DNA of 64,000 nt from Pseudomonas japonica (lineage in GTDB: Bacteria > Pseudomonadota > Gammaproteobacteria > Pseudomonadales > Pseudomonadaceae), in NCBI RefSeq assembly GCF_900188455.1, contig NZ_FZOL01000020.1, positions 62,001-126,000 of the forward strand, read 5' to 3'. Shown piece after piece: positions 36,630 to 45,088 of this stretch. Both the position numbers and the translations under genes were made by a program. A model generated the notes under the pieces. That model was not told the DNA's origin. It saw only the letters and a list, made by a program, of their open reading frames with translations, and made no database searches. Position 1 is the stretch's first letter; every line of letters begins with the position of its first letter.

Positions 36630-37030
36630 TCGCTGTACGCCATCTCCAGCGGAAACAGGTTGCCCAGGGTTTCCAGGAGGCGGGTGTGGTAGATGGGCTT
36701 GCGGAACAGATCCAGCACTTCCAGTTTCATCAACTCGCCAAGGGCATCGAGATTGGCGTGGCCGGTGGTGACGATCACCGGCAGATACTGGCGTGCGGTA
36801 TGTATACGCAGGCGTTTGATCAGGGAGATGCCGGACTCTTCCGGCATGTTCAGGTCGGTAATGACCAGGGCGATATCCGGATACCGGGTCAACTGCTGAA
36901 GGGCGAGCTTCACAGACGTCGCGCAGTGGCAACGAAAGCCCTCTCCCTCCAGCAGTTCAGCCAGCTCCAGCAACGCTTCCTCTTCATCATCCACCAGCAG
37001 CAACTGTTGACGCGGATGGGAAGCTCGCAT
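36614..37030 (-). CDS. Stand-alone response-regulator receiver
   Basis: A 138-residue CheY-like protein with no output domain. The phosphorylation site is complete: Asp14-Asp15 in LLLVDDEEE, the acceptor Asp59 in VITDLNMPEESG, Thr88/Thr89 in VIVTTGHA, and Lys111 in LFRKP. A receiver alone usually acts through protein contact or as a phosphate relay or sink. It sits between the TpsB gene and flp in the Tad island, transcribed with flp's orientation, so a link to the PprA kinase encoded 10 kb away is possible but unproven. Confidence 0.85.
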   Translation of the reverse strand: MRASHPRQQLLLVDDEEEALLELAELLEGEGFRCHCATSVKLALQQLTRYPDIALVITDLNMPEESGISLIKRLRIHTARQYLPVIVTTGHANLDALGELMKLEVLDLFRKPIYHTRLLETLGNLFPLEMAYSEQAVQ

Positions 37031-37100
37031 GGCGCAGTCCTGTTACGCAGTGGCGTCGTTTACTCCTGGGTAAAGCGGGGCCCATGGCCTGTGCCCGCGA

Positions 37101-37349
37101 TCAGCCGCCGGTGCCTCCGCTGGTGCCGCCACTGGTACCACCGCTGTTGCCACCGGTGGAGGTAGAGGCGGCGGGCAGGGCGGTTTTGAGCTGGTTGAAG
37201 ACGTTATTCAGGCCGTTGTTCATATCGCCCATGAAGCCTGCGATCACTACGGCCACCATGGCGGCGACGATCGCGTATTCGATACCGGAGGCGCCATCCG
37301 TGCGCCGAGCGAATCTCCGTATGGATTGCATGATTTTCGACATTTGCAT
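37101..37349 (-). CDS. flp: Flp-type Tad pilin with Gly/Ser/Thr-rich tail
   Basis: The major subunit of the type IVb Tad pilus, used for attachment and biofilm. From the ATG at 37349 (AAGGAG 7 bases upstream) the product is 82 residues. The leader MQMSKIMQSIRRFARRTDG is followed by the FppA cleavage site G/ASGIEY, matching G/XXXXEY, and then the hydrophobic pilin helix (AIVAAMVAVVIAGFMGDM). The last 20 residues are an unusual tail of Thr, Ser, Gly and Asn (STSTGGNSGGTSGG). It is divergent from rcpC, as in P. aeruginosa. Confidence 0.93.
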   Translation of the reverse strand: MQMSKIMQSIRRFARRTDGASGIEYAIVAAMVAVVIAGFMGDMNNGLNNVFNQLKTALPAASTSTGGNSGGTSGGTSGGTGG

Positions 37350-37670
37350 GATGTTGCTCCTTGCGCCTCGGCGCGGGTGACACGGGGCTCGCTGATACCC
37401 CTTTGCCATCAGAGCATCGTCAAGAGTTAACCCCTGAGCAAATGTAAGAAAGCATTAACTCGAAAGTGATAATGAAAAACCGCCGTCAATAAGCTGTTGT
37501 TTTACGAGTGTGACGGCCGTCACAGAGAAATTTTCCTGGCTCGGTAATGGCGTTTTGTCCTAGCTGGACTACCGTCAAATAGCGAAATAGTTACTTCGAA
37601 TTGTGTATTTGTGAGCCTGTCAACAAGACGTCACAGGCCAAGGGGATGAGCGGCAAGGGAGGGGCCAGAC
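37350..37670. promoter_or_regulatory. AT-rich divergent flp/rcpC control region
   Basis: This 321-base region separates flp from the rcpC-rcpA-tadZABCD operon. It is clearly A/T-richer than its surroundings (for example 37435-37505 and 37565-37620), which in Pseudomonas often marks MvaT/MvaU silencing. In P. aeruginosa the equivalent region is a PprB target. A TGTGA-N6-TCACA palindrome lies at 37509. Confidence 0.6.
37509..37524. promoter_or_regulatory. Candidate CRP/Vfr operator
   Basis: TGTGACGGCCGTCACA is a perfect 16-bp palindrome with both half-sites identical to the CRP/Vfr consensus TGTGA-N6-TCACA. It lies 147 bases before rcpC and 160 before flp. Binding is inferred from sequence only. 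Confidence 0.6.
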
Positions 37671-38603
37671 ATGAGCAGTCGCATCACCTTGGTTCTTGCG
37701 GGACTGTTTCTGTTGGGGGCCATCATTGCCGGTTACTGGGGCCTGGCCCTGAGCAAGCAACCCGAACCTCCGGCTCTCCAGCCGACACCGGCAGCACCGC
37801 CGGTGACCCAGGTCGTCGACACCGCCGAGGACGAGCTGCGCCAACCGGTGGTGGTGCTGCGCCGGGATGTCGCCGCCAATGTCGCGCTGCAGAACGATGA
37901 CCTCGCCGTGGAGCGCCTGCGGGTGGCGCCGGCCGGCAGCTTCCAGACCCTCGATCAGGTAGCCGGGCGCAGCCTGTGGCGCGACCTGCCCGCCGGTACC
38001 TGGCTGGACGAGCGCAGCTTCGACGCCGGCGGCCCGCTGGCACGGATGATCCAGCCGGGCGAACTGGCGCTGACCCTCGGGGTCGACGAGGTCAGTGCCG
38101 CCGGCGGGCATCTGCGGCCGGGCGACTATGTCGATGTGCTGCTCTACCTGCGCAACGAACAGGACAACCCCCAGGCCAGTGTCCAGGTGATAGTGCCGGC
38201 CCTGCGCCTGCTGGTGGTCGGCCAGCAGATGGGCCTGGGCAACGACGGCCGTCCCGCCGAGCCCGTCGATCCCGATCCCAAGGTGCGTGCCGAACAACGC
38301 CGCGCGCTGCCGCGTACCGTGGTGCTGGCGGTGCCCGAGGCACTCGCCAGCCGCCTGACCCTCGCCGCCCAGGCCGGCAGCCTGCGCCTGGCGGTGCGCA
38401 GTGCCGAGGAGAAGCACCTGGCCCGCTACTGGGCGGACCCCAAGGCCAGTGCCGCGGTCGTCGAGCAGACCAATCGCCAGCTGTACCGCTTCAACCAGCT
38501 GGCCATGGCCTCGCCGGCGTCGACGCGGGTTGCCGGAGCGCCAGCAGCCCCCCGTGGCATCGAGATCATTCGCGGCGCGCAGACCGCCGAGCCCCCTCAC
38601 TGA
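37671..38603 (+). CDS. rcpC: Tad pilus assembly protein RcpC (CpaB)
   Basis: A 310-residue CpaB family protein, with an N-terminal membrane segment (SRITLVLAGLFLLGAIIAGY), a Pro-rich stretch and a SAF domain (VVVLRRDVAANVALQNDDLA). RcpC supports secretin function in the periplasm and may bind peptidoglycan. The ATG at 37671 is preceded by AAGGGAGG. It is the first gene of the rightward tad operon, and rcpA follows after 20 bases. Confidence 0.92.
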   Translation: MSSRITLVLAGLFLLGAIIAGYWGLALSKQPEPPALQPTPAAPPVTQVVDTAEDELRQPVVVLRRDVAANVALQNDDLAVERLRVAPAGSFQTLDQVAGRSLWRDLPAGTWLDERSFDAGGPLARMIQPGELALTLGVDEVSAAGGHLRPGDYVDVLLYLRNEQDNPQASVQVIVPALRLLVVGQQMGLGNDGRPAEPVDPDPKVRAEQRRALPRTVVLAVPEALASRLTLAAQAGSLRLAVRSAEEKHLARYWADPKASAAVVEQTNRQLYRFNQLAMASPASTRVAGAPAAPRGIEIIRGAQTAEPPH

Positions 38604-38623
38604 ATCAGCAAGGAAGCCCTTCG

Positions 38624-39874
38624 ATGACCAGCCGTTCCTCGCGGATTACTTCCTCCACGCTGCTCGCCTCGCTGCTGGCCTTGCTGCCGCTGCTCCAGGC
38701 GCAGGCCGCCAGCAGTGGCTGCGCCGCGCTGCCGCAGGTGCCGGCGACCCTGGAAATCGACCAGGGACTGCAGCAGGAAGTCCGCCTGCCGGTGAAGATC
38801 AGCCGCGCGGCGGTGGGCGATCCGCGCGTCGCCGATGTGCACCCGCTGGGCAACGATGCGGTCCTGATCACCGCCATGGGCGCGGGGGCCACCAGCCTGA
38901 GCCTGTGGACCAACTGTGCCAGCGGACCACGGCAGACGATGGTGTTCGTGCGTGGCCGGGCCGCGGCGGACCTGGCCTCGACCGCGCTGCCGCCGTCGAT
39001 GGACGGGGAGTTGCCCAACCAGATCCAGGCGGATATCCGCTTCGTCGAGGTCAGCCGGACCAAGCTCAAGGAAGCCGGCGCGCGCCTGTTCTTCAAGGGC
39101 TCGAACAATTCGCTGATCGGCTCGCCCGGCACGGTGCCGCTGACCACGGTGACACCGGGCAGCGTGCCCAATGCCAAGCCACTGATCCCGCTCGACAACG
39201 ACGTGTTCAACATCGTCTGGGGCGGCGGCAGCAGTCGTTTTCTCGCCGCCATCAATGCCCTGGAAACCACCGGCTTCGCCTACACCCTGGCGCGTCCCAG
39301 CCTGGTGGTGCTCAGCGGCATGACCGCGAGTTTCCTCGCCGGCGGCGAGATTCCCATCCCGGTACCCAGCTCGGGCAGCGACAGCCTGTCGATCGAGTAC
39401 AAGGAGTTCGGCGTGCGCCTGGCCCTGTCGCCCACGGTGATCAGCCGCGATCGCATCAATATCAAGGTCGCTCCCGAAGTCAGTGAGCTGGACTACACCA
39501 ATGGCGTGCAGATCGCCGGCACCACGGTGCCGGGCCTGAAAGTCCGACGCACCGATACCAGCATCTCCCTGGCCGATGGCGAGAGCTTCATCATCAGCGG
39601 CCTGATCAACACCTCGAACCGCTCCGGCGTGAACAAGTTCCCGGGGCTGGGCAATCTGCCGGTCATCGGCGCGCTGTTCCGCGACTCGACGCTGCAGCGC
39701 GAAGAAACCGAACTGCTGATGGTCGTCACCCCGCACCTGGTCCGGCCGCTGGCGGCCAATGCGCAACTGCCCGAACTGCCCGGCGAGCAACTGCGCAACT
39801 ACGACCCGAGCTGGGGGCGTCTGTTCTTCCTGGAAAACGGCGACTTTGACCGTCGCAGTGGGTTATCCCGATGA
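38624..39874 (+). CDS. rcpA: Tad outer-membrane secretin RcpA (CpaC)
   Basis: The secretin through which the Flp pilus leaves the cell. The start at 38624 (AAGGAAG site) gives 416 residues with a signal peptide (LLASLLALLPLLQAQA). An N-terminal pilus-assembly domain is followed by the secretin domain, with GGEIPIPVPS, the VRRTDTSISLADGESFIISG segment and the closing LGNLPVIGALFRDSTLQREE and ELLMVVTPHLV motifs. It overlaps tadZ by 4 bases. Confidence 0.95.
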   Translation: MTSRSSRITSSTLLASLLALLPLLQAQAASSGCAALPQVPATLEIDQGLQQEVRLPVKISRAAVGDPRVADVHPLGNDAVLITAMGAGATSLSLWTNCASGPRQTMVFVRGRAAADLASTALPPSMDGELPNQIQADIRFVEVSRTKLKEAGARLFFKGSNNSLIGSPGTVPLTTVTPGSVPNAKPLIPLDNDVFNIVWGGGSSRFLAAINALETTGFAYTLARPSLVVLSGMTASFLAGGEIPIPVPSSGSDSLSIEYKEFGVRLALSPTVISRDRINIKVAPEVSELDYTNGVQIAGTTVPGLKVRRTDTSISLADGESFIISGLINTSNRSGVNKFPGLGNLPVIGALFRDSTLQREETELLMVVTPHLVRPLAANAQLPELPGEQLRNYDPSWGRLFFLENGDFDRRSGLSR

Positions 39875-41070
39875 GCGAAAGCCTGAGCCAGACCTTCCTG
39901 GCCATTACCCGCAACGAGAGCGATCTGCAATGGCTGCAGTCCGCGCTTACGCCGCTGGGGCAAGTGGTCGGTGCCGGCAGCGGCAGCCTCGACGAACTGC
40001 TTGCGCTGATCGACGTAACCTTCGCCAACCTGGTGTTCGTCGGCCTCGATCGCGAGCATGTGGTCAACCAGTGCGCCCTGATCGAGGGGGTGCTGGAGGC
40101 CAAGCCGATGCTGGCGATCGTCGCCCTCGGCGACGGCATGGACAACCAACTGGTGCTCAATGCCATGCGCGCCGGCGCGCGCGACTTCGTCGCCTACGGC
40201 TCGCGCGCCAGCGAGGTCGCCGGGTTGGTCCGGCGCCTCAGCAAGCGCCTGCCACCGGTCACCGCCAACCCGCATCTGGGCGGCCTCACCGTGCTCTACG
40301 GCACCCAGTGCGGTTCCGATGGCGCGCTGCTCACCGTGCATCTCGGCCAGGTGGTGCAGAAGAGCGGCCAGCAGACCCTGCTGCTCGATCTCGGTCTGCC
40401 GCGGGGCGACAGCCTGGCGCTGCTCGGTGTCGAGGCGTCGTTCCACTTCGGCGATGCCCTGCGCCATCTGCGGCGCCTCGACAGCACCCTGATCGACAGC
40501 GCCTTCGCCCGCGAAGGCAGCGGTCTGCGCCTGCTGGCCTATGCCCCCGGCGACGAACCGCTGGAGCGCACCAGCGCCGCCGAGCTGTACATGCTGCTCA
40601 GCGCCTTGCGTCAGCATTTCCAGCACATCGTCGTGAACCTCACCGGGCAGGCCGATTGCGAGGCCCTGCGGACCTTCGTCAGCCATTGCGACAAGCTGAT
40701 CTGGTACACCGACCAGAACGTCATCGAATGCCGGCGCAACCTCGAGGTGCTGAATACCTGGCGTGAGAAGGGCATGAACCTGGAGCACGCCAAGCTGCTG
40801 GTGGATCGCTACCTGCGCAGCGTGATCCCCGATGCCGACGCCCTCGGCAAACGCTTCGCCCTGCCGCTGCTGACCGAGCTGCCGGCCAGCGCGGAGGTGC
40901 GTCTGAACTCGCGCAACCAGGGCCTGAGCCTGTTCGAACTGGCACCGCGCGACCATCTCACCCAGGGCCTCAAGGCGCTGGGCGAACGGCTGGCGCGGCG
41001 CTCGGAAAACCTCAAGCCCAAACCCGACAACTGGCTCAGCCGGCTCTGGGGACACAAGCATGAGCAGTGA
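39871..41070 (+). CDS. tadZ: Tad pilus localisation ATPase-like protein TadZ (CpaE)
   Basis: TadZ places the Tad machine at a cell pole. The 399-residue protein has an N-terminal receiver-like domain and a C-terminal MinD/ParA-like domain. At the expected deviant Walker A position the sequence reads LYGTQCGSDGALLTVHLGQ, without the GKT core, so nucleotide binding may be weak or lost; the Walker B-like TLLLDLGLPRGD remains. It overlaps rcpA by 4 bases and tadA by 11. Confidence 0.9.
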   Translation: MSESLSQTFLAITRNESDLQWLQSALTPLGQVVGAGSGSLDELLALIDVTFANLVFVGLDREHVVNQCALIEGVLEAKPMLAIVALGDGMDNQLVLNAMRAGARDFVAYGSRASEVAGLVRRLSKRLPPVTANPHLGGLTVLYGTQCGSDGALLTVHLGQVVQKSGQQTLLLDLGLPRGDSLALLGVEASFHFGDALRHLRRLDSTLIDSAFAREGSGLRLLAYAPGDEPLERTSAAELYMLLSALRQHFQHIVVNLTGQADCEALRTFVSHCDKLIWYTDQNVIECRRNLEVLNTWREKGMNLEHAKLLVDRYLRSVIPDADALGKRFALPLLTELPASAEVRLNSRNQGLSLFELAPRDHLTQGLKALGERLARRSENLKPKPDNWLSRLWGHKHEQ

Positions 41071-42328
41071 CGAGCTGTTCGGCGGCCCCCGGCACAACCT
41101 CGCGGCCGATCCGCAGGCGCTCAAGCGCGCGCTGCACCGCTACATCATCGACGCCATCGAAGACTCCGGACGCAACCTGCTGGAAGGCTCGCGTCCGGCG
41201 CTGGCGCAGTTCGTCGTCGAGCACGTCGGCGAGTACATCGCCCGCCTGCACCTGGCGCTGTCGCGCTATGAAATGGAGCGCATGGCCGAGGAACTGGTGG
41301 ACGAGCTCACCGGTTTCGGCCCGCTGGAAGTGTTGCTGCGCGACAGCAGTGTCACCGAGATCCTGGTCAACGGGCCGTTCCGGGTGTTCGTCGAGCGCGC
41401 CGGGGTGCTGCACCAGACCGACCTGCGCTTCATCGACGCGCACCATGTCGAGCGGGTCATGCAGCGCATCCTCGCGCCGCTGGGCCGGCGCCTGGACGAG
41501 TCGTCGCCGATGGTCGACGCGCGCCTGCCCGACGGCAGCCGGGTCAACGCGATCATTCCACCGGTGGCCCTGGACGGGCCCTGCCTGTCGATCCGCAAGT
41601 TCCGCAAGGACATGCTCAAGAGCGTCGACCTGCTCGCCAGCCGGGCCATCGACCCGACCATCCTGGCGTTTTTCGAGCTGGCGGTGAGCAAGCGCTGCAA
41701 CATTCTGGTCAGCGGCGGCACCGGCACCGGCAAGACCACCCTGCTGAACATTCTCAGCCAGTTGATCAGCCCCCTGGAGCGCCTGGTGACCATCGAGGAC
41801 GTCGCCGAGCTGCAACTGGATCATCCCCATGTGGTGCGCCTGGAGACCCGGCCGCCGAACGCCGAGGGGCATGGCGAGGTCAAGGCCAGTGAGCTGATCC
41901 GCAACGCCCTGCGCATGCGTCCCGACCGCATCCTGCTCGGCGAGATTCGCGGGGTCGAGGTGATCGACGTGCTCACGGCGATGAACACCGGCCATGACGG
42001 CTCGATGAGCACCGTCCACGCCAACACCGCCCAGGACGCGCTGCTGCGCCTGGAGACCCTGGTCGGCCTGACCGGGCGCCAGGTGGCGGAGAAGACCCTG
42101 CGGCAGATGATCTGCGCCGCCCTCGACGTGGTCATCCAGCTGACCCGCCTGCCCGATGGCCGGCGCTGCATCAGCGAAGTGCTGGAGGTGGTCGGCATTC
42201 GCGACGATGTCTATGTCACCAATACCCTGTTTCGTTTCGATCGCCGTGCCGGTGGCGGCTTCCTCCGCGAGGCGGTCAATCCCGCCGGCGACAAGCTGCG
42301 CCGCGATGCGCTGGAGCCGGCGCCGTGA
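41060..42328 (+). CDS. tadA: Tad pilus assembly ATPase TadA (CpaF)
   Basis: The hexameric secretion ATPase powering Flp pilus assembly. The 422 residues carry the CpaF-specific N-terminal domain, Walker A GGTGTGKTTLLN near residues 217-228, the Asp box TIEDVAELQL, Walker B RILLGEIRG, and the His box (TGHDGSMSTVHANTAQDAL). All motifs are intact, so it should be active. The ATG lies inside the tadZ 3' end and the stop overlaps the GTG of tadB. Confidence 0.96.
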   Translation: MSSDELFGGPRHNLAADPQALKRALHRYIIDAIEDSGRNLLEGSRPALAQFVVEHVGEYIARLHLALSRYEMERMAEELVDELTGFGPLEVLLRDSSVTEILVNGPFRVFVERAGVLHQTDLRFIDAHHVERVMQRILAPLGRRLDESSPMVDARLPDGSRVNAIIPPVALDGPCLSIRKFRKDMLKSVDLLASRAIDPTILAFFELAVSKRCNILVSGGTGTGKTTLLNILSQLISPLERLVTIEDVAELQLDHPHVVRLETRPPNAEGHGEVKASELIRNALRMRPDRILLGEIRGVEVIDVLTAMNTGHDGSMSTVHANTAQDALLRLETLVGLTGRQVAEKTLRQMICAALDVVIQLTRLPDGRRCISEVLEVVGIRDDVYVTNTLFRFDRRAGGGFLREAVNPAGDKLRRDALEPAP

Positions 42329-43206
42329 TCGCCGTGGTCCTCGGACTGTTCGGCCTGGCGCTGCTGGCCGCGTCCGTCGGCCTGTTCTACAGCGGCGTGC
42401 GCAAGTCCGCCGCGGAGCGCACCCTGCAGCGTCTCGGCCAGTTGCCCGAGCCGGTGCTGGTCGAAGCGCCGGCGCGGGGCTGGCTGGAGTTGCTGCTGTT
42501 GCGCGCGGGGTTCGATCGCCGGGCCGACCGGTTCATGCTTTGGGGCTCGGCCTGGCTGCTGTCTATCGCCCTGGCCGGGATGCTGGCGGGATGGCCGGGG
42601 GCGGCGCTGACGACGCTGCTCTGCCCGACGCTCTGGCGCCTGTACATGAGCTGGCGCTATCACCGACGCCTGCGGCGCATGATCGAACAACTGCCGACCC
42701 TGCTCGACCATGCGGTGCGCAGCCTGAAGGCCGGGCGCACCCTGAGCGACGCCGTGCTGGGCGCGGTGGATGTCTCCGCCGACCCGCTGCGCAGCGCCAT
42801 GCAGCGGGTCCAGCGCAACGTGCAGATGGGCGTGAGCCTGGATGAAGCCCTGCAGGACTTCGCCGAGCTCTACGACCAGGACGAGTTCCGCGTGCTGGCC
42901 CTGGGCTTGCGCATCAATCACCGCTACGGCGGCAATGCCAGCGAGCTGCTGGAGAATCTGGTCAAGCTGATCCGCGAGCGCGAGCAGGGCGCGCGCCAGT
43001 TGCGCGCGCTGACGGGCGAGACGCGGATGACCGCGGGCGTGCTGGCGTTGTTGCCGGTGGCCATGGCCGGCTACTTCCTGCTGGTCAACCCCGACTACCT
43101 GCTGTCGATGTGGAACAACGCGGACGGCCGCTCGATGCTGCTGGCCGCCTTCGCGCTGCAGGTGCTTGGCTGCCTGGCGCTGTGGCGCATGCTGCGGAGT
43201 ATCTGA
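42325..43206 (+). CDS. tadB: Tad inner-membrane platform protein TadB
   Basis: A 293-residue GspF-like platform subunit with three or more membrane helices and the cytoplasmic T2SSF domain (QLPTLLDHAVRSLKAGRTLS and EALQDFAELYDQDEFRVLAL). The GTG start at 42325 overlaps the tadA stop by 4 bases, indicating coupled translation. It probably pairs with TadC to form the base of the pilus. Confidence 0.93.
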   Translation: MIAVVLGLFGLALLAASVGLFYSGVRKSAAERTLQRLGQLPEPVLVEAPARGWLELLLLRAGFDRRADRFMLWGSAWLLSIALAGMLAGWPGAALTTLLCPTLWRLYMSWRYHRRLRRMIEQLPTLLDHAVRSLKAGRTLSDAVLGAVDVSADPLRSAMQRVQRNVQMGVSLDEALQDFAELYDQDEFRVLALGLRINHRYGGNASELLENLVKLIREREQGARQLRALTGETRMTAGVLALLPVAMAGYFLLVNPDYLLSMWNNADGRSMLLAAFALQVLGCLALWRMLRSI

Positions 43207-43207
43207 G

Positions 43208-44092
43208 ATGGCCTTGCTGATCAGCGCCACGCTGTTCTTCCTGACGTTCGTCCTGCTGGTGAGCGTGCTGGCCCGCCAGCATCGTCGCGAGCGCCTGGTG
43301 GCCCTGCGCTTGCAAGGCCGGCCGCTGGAAGAAGCGGAGCAGGATGGCTGGTTGCAGCGCCTGGGCCGCAGCCCGCTGGCCCAGCGCTCGCTGACCCTGG
43401 ACAGCGAAACCCGCATGCTGCTGGACCGTATCGGCTGGCGCCGGACCCGCCAGCGCTCGCTGTTCGCCGCCTTGCAGATCGGCGTGCCGTTGCTCGCGCT
43501 GGGCAGCGCGCTGCTGGTGCAGCAGCTGTTCTACCCGGACAGTGGCATGCCCTGGGTGTGGCCACTGTTCGGCCTGGGCCTGGGTTACCTGCTGCCCAAG
43601 CGCATCCTTGCCTGGTCGGCGGCGCACCGGCAGCGTCAGGTCGCCGAAGAAGTCATCAGCTTCATTCCGCTGCTGCGCATCCTCTTCGACTCGGGGCTGG
43701 CGGTGGAACAGAGCCTGCGCATTCTCAGTACCGACGGACGACAGTTGCTGCCGGTGCTGAGCGCGGAGTTGCGTTTGATCCTGCACCGTGTCGACTCCGG
43801 CCTGGCCCTGGCGCCGGAACTGGAGCAGACGGCGAAACTGCTGTCGGTGGACGAGTTCAACGACACCTGCGTGATCCTCCAGCAATTGCTCACCCAGGGC
43901 GGCGGCGCGATGAAGTCGCTGCTGGCGCTCAAGCAACTGCTCGACGATCGGCGCCTGACCCGCCTGCAGGAACGGATTTCGAAAATGTCCGGGAAGATGT
44001 CCATCGTCATGATGGTCTTTCTCTTTCCCGCCTTGTTGATCGTCCTCGCCGGCCCGGGGCTCAGTGCCCTGGCGCGGGCCTTCGGATCCTGA
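43208..44092 (+). CDS. tadC: Tad inner-membrane platform protein TadC
   Basis: A 294-residue second GspF-like platform protein. The ATG at 43208 follows the tadB stop by one base. Membrane helices lie at the N-terminus (LISATLFFLTFVLLVSVLA), in the middle and at the C-terminus (MSIVMMVFLFPALLIVLAG), with the T2SSF domain between (ISFIPLLRILFDSGLAVEQS). It partners TadB. Confidence 0.93.
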   Translation: MALLISATLFFLTFVLLVSVLARQHRRERLVALRLQGRPLEEAEQDGWLQRLGRSPLAQRSLTLDSETRMLLDRIGWRRTRQRSLFAALQIGVPLLALGSALLVQQLFYPDSGMPWVWPLFGLGLGYLLPKRILAWSAAHRQRQVAEEVISFIPLLRILFDSGLAVEQSLRILSTDGRQLLPVLSAELRLILHRVDSGLALAPELEQTAKLLSVDEFNDTCVILQQLLTQGGGAMKSLLALKQLLDDRRLTRLQERISKMSGKMSIVMMVFLFPALLIVLAGPGLSALARAFGS

Positions 44093-44106
44093 AAGGGGAG
44101 TGCTGC

Positions 44107-44790
44107 ATGAAAGTCGCTGGATTGATGGTCGCCGTGCTCCTGCTGAGCGGCTGTGCCGGGCAGAACGGCGCGCCGTGGTTGGCCCTGCAGGGCAATACGG
44201 CGAGTTGCGTGAAACCGGATGCGTCCCAGGAGCTGGCGTTGAGCATGGCCGACCAGATGCTCGGCGACGGCCGCCCCCATGCCAGCCTGGCGCACCTGGA
44301 AGAGATGCCGGGTGACCTGATCCAGGTGCGTGTGCGCAAGGCCAAGATCCTGCGCCTGCTGGGCAGCAGCGAGGCCGAGCCGTTGTATCGCAGCCTGCTG
44401 GGCAGTTGCGTGGGCGCGGAGGCGGAACACGGCCTGGGGCAGTTGGCGGTCGCGCGCGGCGACAATGTCCAGGCCCGCCAGCACCTGATGCGTGCCGCGC
44501 GGCTGGCGCCCACCGACGAGAGGATCCGCAACGACCTGGGGGTGGTCTACCTCAACCTGGGTGACCTGGAGAAAGCCCGTTTCGAGTTTCTCACCGCCAT
44601 CGAACTGAAGGACAGCGACCGCCTGGCGGCGGTCAACCTGGTGACCCTGCTGCTGTATCAGGACAAGTGGCAGCAGGCTGCCGACCTGGTCAGCCGTCTT
44701 GGCCTGAGCGCGGCGCAGTTCAACGAAGCCCAGGCCCGTGCCGAGCAACTCAAACCCGGCGGCGAGCAGCCGCCCCGGAGGCCGTCATGA
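44107..44790 (+). CDS. tadD: Tad lipoprotein with TPR repeats TadD
   Basis: A 227-residue lipoprotein thought to help secretin assembly. The signal peptide ends in lipobox LLSG-Cys16. TPR-type helices follow, with HGLGQLAVARGDNVQARQHL and NDLGVVYLNLGDLEKARFEF the clearest. The ATG at 44107 lies 14 bases after tadC. A longer in-frame reading back into tadC is a shadow. It overlaps the next gene by 4 bases. Confidence 0.92.
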   Translation: MKVAGLMVAVLLLSGCAGQNGAPWLALQGNTASCVKPDASQELALSMADQMLGDGRPHASLAHLEEMPGDLIQVRVRKAKILRLLGSSEAEPLYRSLLGSCVGAEAEHGLGQLAVARGDNVQARQHLMRAARLAPTDERIRNDLGVVYLNLGDLEKARFEFLTAIELKDSDRLAAVNLVTLLLYQDKWQQAADLVSRLGLSAAQFNEAQARAEQLKPGGEQPPRRPS

Positions 44791-45068
44791 ACGTTCGCAT
44801 CCTTGCCCTGATGCTGCTGGCCAGTGCGCCCCTGGGCGCCTCGGCGATGCCGCCCGGTCCGTCGTCCAAGGCCCAGCTGACCACCGAAACCTGGCTGCAA
44901 CTGCAGTCCCGCGGCCTGCATGCATCGGACAAGCCGCAGAACGCCACGCCGCGGGAGTACGACAAGAGCACGGAGCGCTGGCTGAAGGCGTATGACTACA
45001 AGATTCCCGAGGTTTTCAAGTGGGACAAGATGAGTTCGGGGAGTTCCGGGGGATCGGGGGGGCAGTAG
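44787..45068 (+). CDS. DUF3613 small secreted protein
   Basis: A 93-residue protein with a signal peptide (MNVRILALMLLASAPLGASA) and the DUF3613 core (TETWLQLQSRG, then STERWLKAYDYKIPEVFKW), ending in SSGSSGGSGGQ. It matches PAO1 PA4298, which lies in the same place in its tad locus. ATGA overlap with tadD makes it the last gene of the rcpC-tadD operon. Its function is unknown. Confidence 0.85.
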   Translation: MNVRILALMLLASAPLGASAMPPGPSSKAQLTTETWLQLQSRGLHASDKPQNATPREYDKSTERWLKAYDYKIPEVFKWDKMSSGSSGGSGGQ

Positions 45069-45088
45069 ATCTGGTGGTGCTGGTGCCT

